Position numbers and translations under genes: made by a program. The notes under the pieces are model-generated. The model was not told where the DNA came from. It did not search any database and worked only from the letters and a program-made list of their open reading frames with translations. A stretch of 64,000 bases of DNA from Taeniopygia guttata. Lineage: Eukaryota; Chordata; Aves; Passeriformes; Estrildidae. The stretch is from the NCBI RefSeq assembly GCF_048771995.1, contig NC_133063.1, positions 19,903,063 to 19,967,062 on the forward strand, in the 5' to 3' direction. Positions 62,910-64,000 of the stretch are shown piece by piece (within the stretch, counting starts at the first letter, position 1; every line of letters starts with the position of its first letter).

Positions 62910-64000
62910 TTACTTTGAATCAGGCCCAAAGAAAAAGCATTCTTTAGTCAGACTATTTCAGTTTCCTCTTTAAGGCTGCAGCCGACAAATATCTTTCTTC
63001 AGCAGGATGGCAAATGGAAAGACTGGGAGACCCAAACCACCAAAATACTGTGCTATCACCAATCTATTGTTAGAGCCCTATAGAAGAAAGACATGGTCTG
63101 CAGGAGGAGTTCACGTTAAGTCAAGAACAAGTTCTGCTCTCACCAAGCAGAAGTCAAACTTACAGAGATTCACGTTTCCTTGCTGAAAGCAACAAAAAGC
63201 TACAATAGAAGTGCAAGGGCTTATGCTCTGGCTAAGGACACCACCACCAGATCTTAAAAGATCTTGAAAACATCTAGTGGTTCAGCAAGGAATATTAGAA
63301 TGCTTAAGGCATTCTTGTGTGACATTTTTAGTGTCTTCACTCATGCCAAAAGACATCCATATAGCATGGAATGCTACTGCGAGTTTACAGATCACCGAAT
63401 GCTCTGGAAAATCCCTTCCAATTAAACTAGAATGCTTCAGTTTGGCTGTGTCCATGTTAATACCAGAGATGTTCTCTCACAACAGTATCCCTCACAGACT
63501 TATTCCAAGGTTATAAGCATTGCTACTGTACAAGCATGTGGTGAATACATAATATATTTCACATGGACTGGTTCTGAAAGAAAAAAAAATAGATTAATTG
63601 CTAACTGCTTCACCTGCAAACATATATTTTGTTCAAAATCATAACACATAGTATCAGTTCCTGACATGTACCCCATACAGTCACCCTGTTTTCTTTTTTG
63701 ATACTCTATAATACATTTTAAAACTCTTTTTCTACCCTGTTCCATGAATTCTATCAGAAATTTTTCCCATGGAAAGGCAAAAGGTTTGCCTAAGGGAAGG
63801 TTTTCACCTGTTCCTTCTCTTCCACAATACCCCAAAGATCTACAACAGTCTCTCAGCTCTTGAACAGTACAAATACTGAATGGATATTAACTGAGGCTTT
63901 TAGCAGCTCATGCATGCAAGGCCAGGGCTAACCTAGGCAACTTCCCAAGGTGGACTCACCACTTTGGACACACAGATGGTTGGGCTACTTGGGGTAGTGG
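62910..64000. other. Right-end intergenic flank, nothing recognised
   Basis: No coding exon or recognisable repeat. The window ends in unique-looking DNA. Confidence 0.45.

Overview
The window is nuclear DNA from a bird. It holds one complete protein-coding gene on the plus strand, ARRDC3 (arrestin domain-containing 3, an alpha-arrestin), followed by about 49 kb of mostly AT-rich intergenic DNA with scattered retroelements. The bird assignment rests on many CR1 LINE fragments with the typical 3' tail and on several avian endogenous-retrovirus solo LTRs. One LTR family, starting TGTCCTGGTTTAGGG, is one I associate with songbirds, so a passerine is likely but not proven. ARRDC3 lies in the block homologous to human 5q14, which in birds is on chromosome Z; that placement is background knowledge, not read from this sequence.

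Positions 1-720 are upstream, AT-rich and without genes. Positions 725-1030 form a CpG-rich promoter with GC boxes, a TATA-like element and a GC-rich 5'UTR. ARRDC3 has eight coding exons (1115-1394, 4582-4663, 7140-7287, 8532-8634, 9022-9278, 9667-9829, 10546-10700, 12112-12168). They join in frame to 414 codons, the length of the human protein, and every intron begins GT and ends AG. Intron 1 holds a second CpG-rich block (about 2720-3340) with two CCAAT boxes, an RFX-like X-box and a FOXO-type site. A 3'UTR of about 2.4-2.7 kb follows, with poly(A) signals at 14503, 14828 and 14878.

From 14.9 kb to the end I found no convincing coding exon. The region contains two ~580-bp solo LTRs of one family in opposite orientation (15744-16322 minus, 45538-46117 plus), a 637-bp solo LTR of a second family (32705-33341), and a GC-rich LTR cluster (about 59390-60728). 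CR1 fragments lie near 31.7, 43.1, 44.7, 48.9, 53.3 and 62.6 kb. There are also a hexanucleotide satellite (25.5 kb), a long AAT microsatellite (62.45 kb) and several hairpins.

No novel multi-gene system was found. The best leads are structural: a 40-bp-arm hairpin at 34266-34352, a 65-bp inverted repeat of 95% identity 1.67 kb apart (50723-50787 / 52458-52522), and the composite LTR cluster near 60 kb. Within the gene, an open frame through intron 6 would remove both PPxY motifs, there is a tandem splice donor at exon 7, and the intronic CpG island may be a second promoter. All family names come from recognition by eye; no database search was run.
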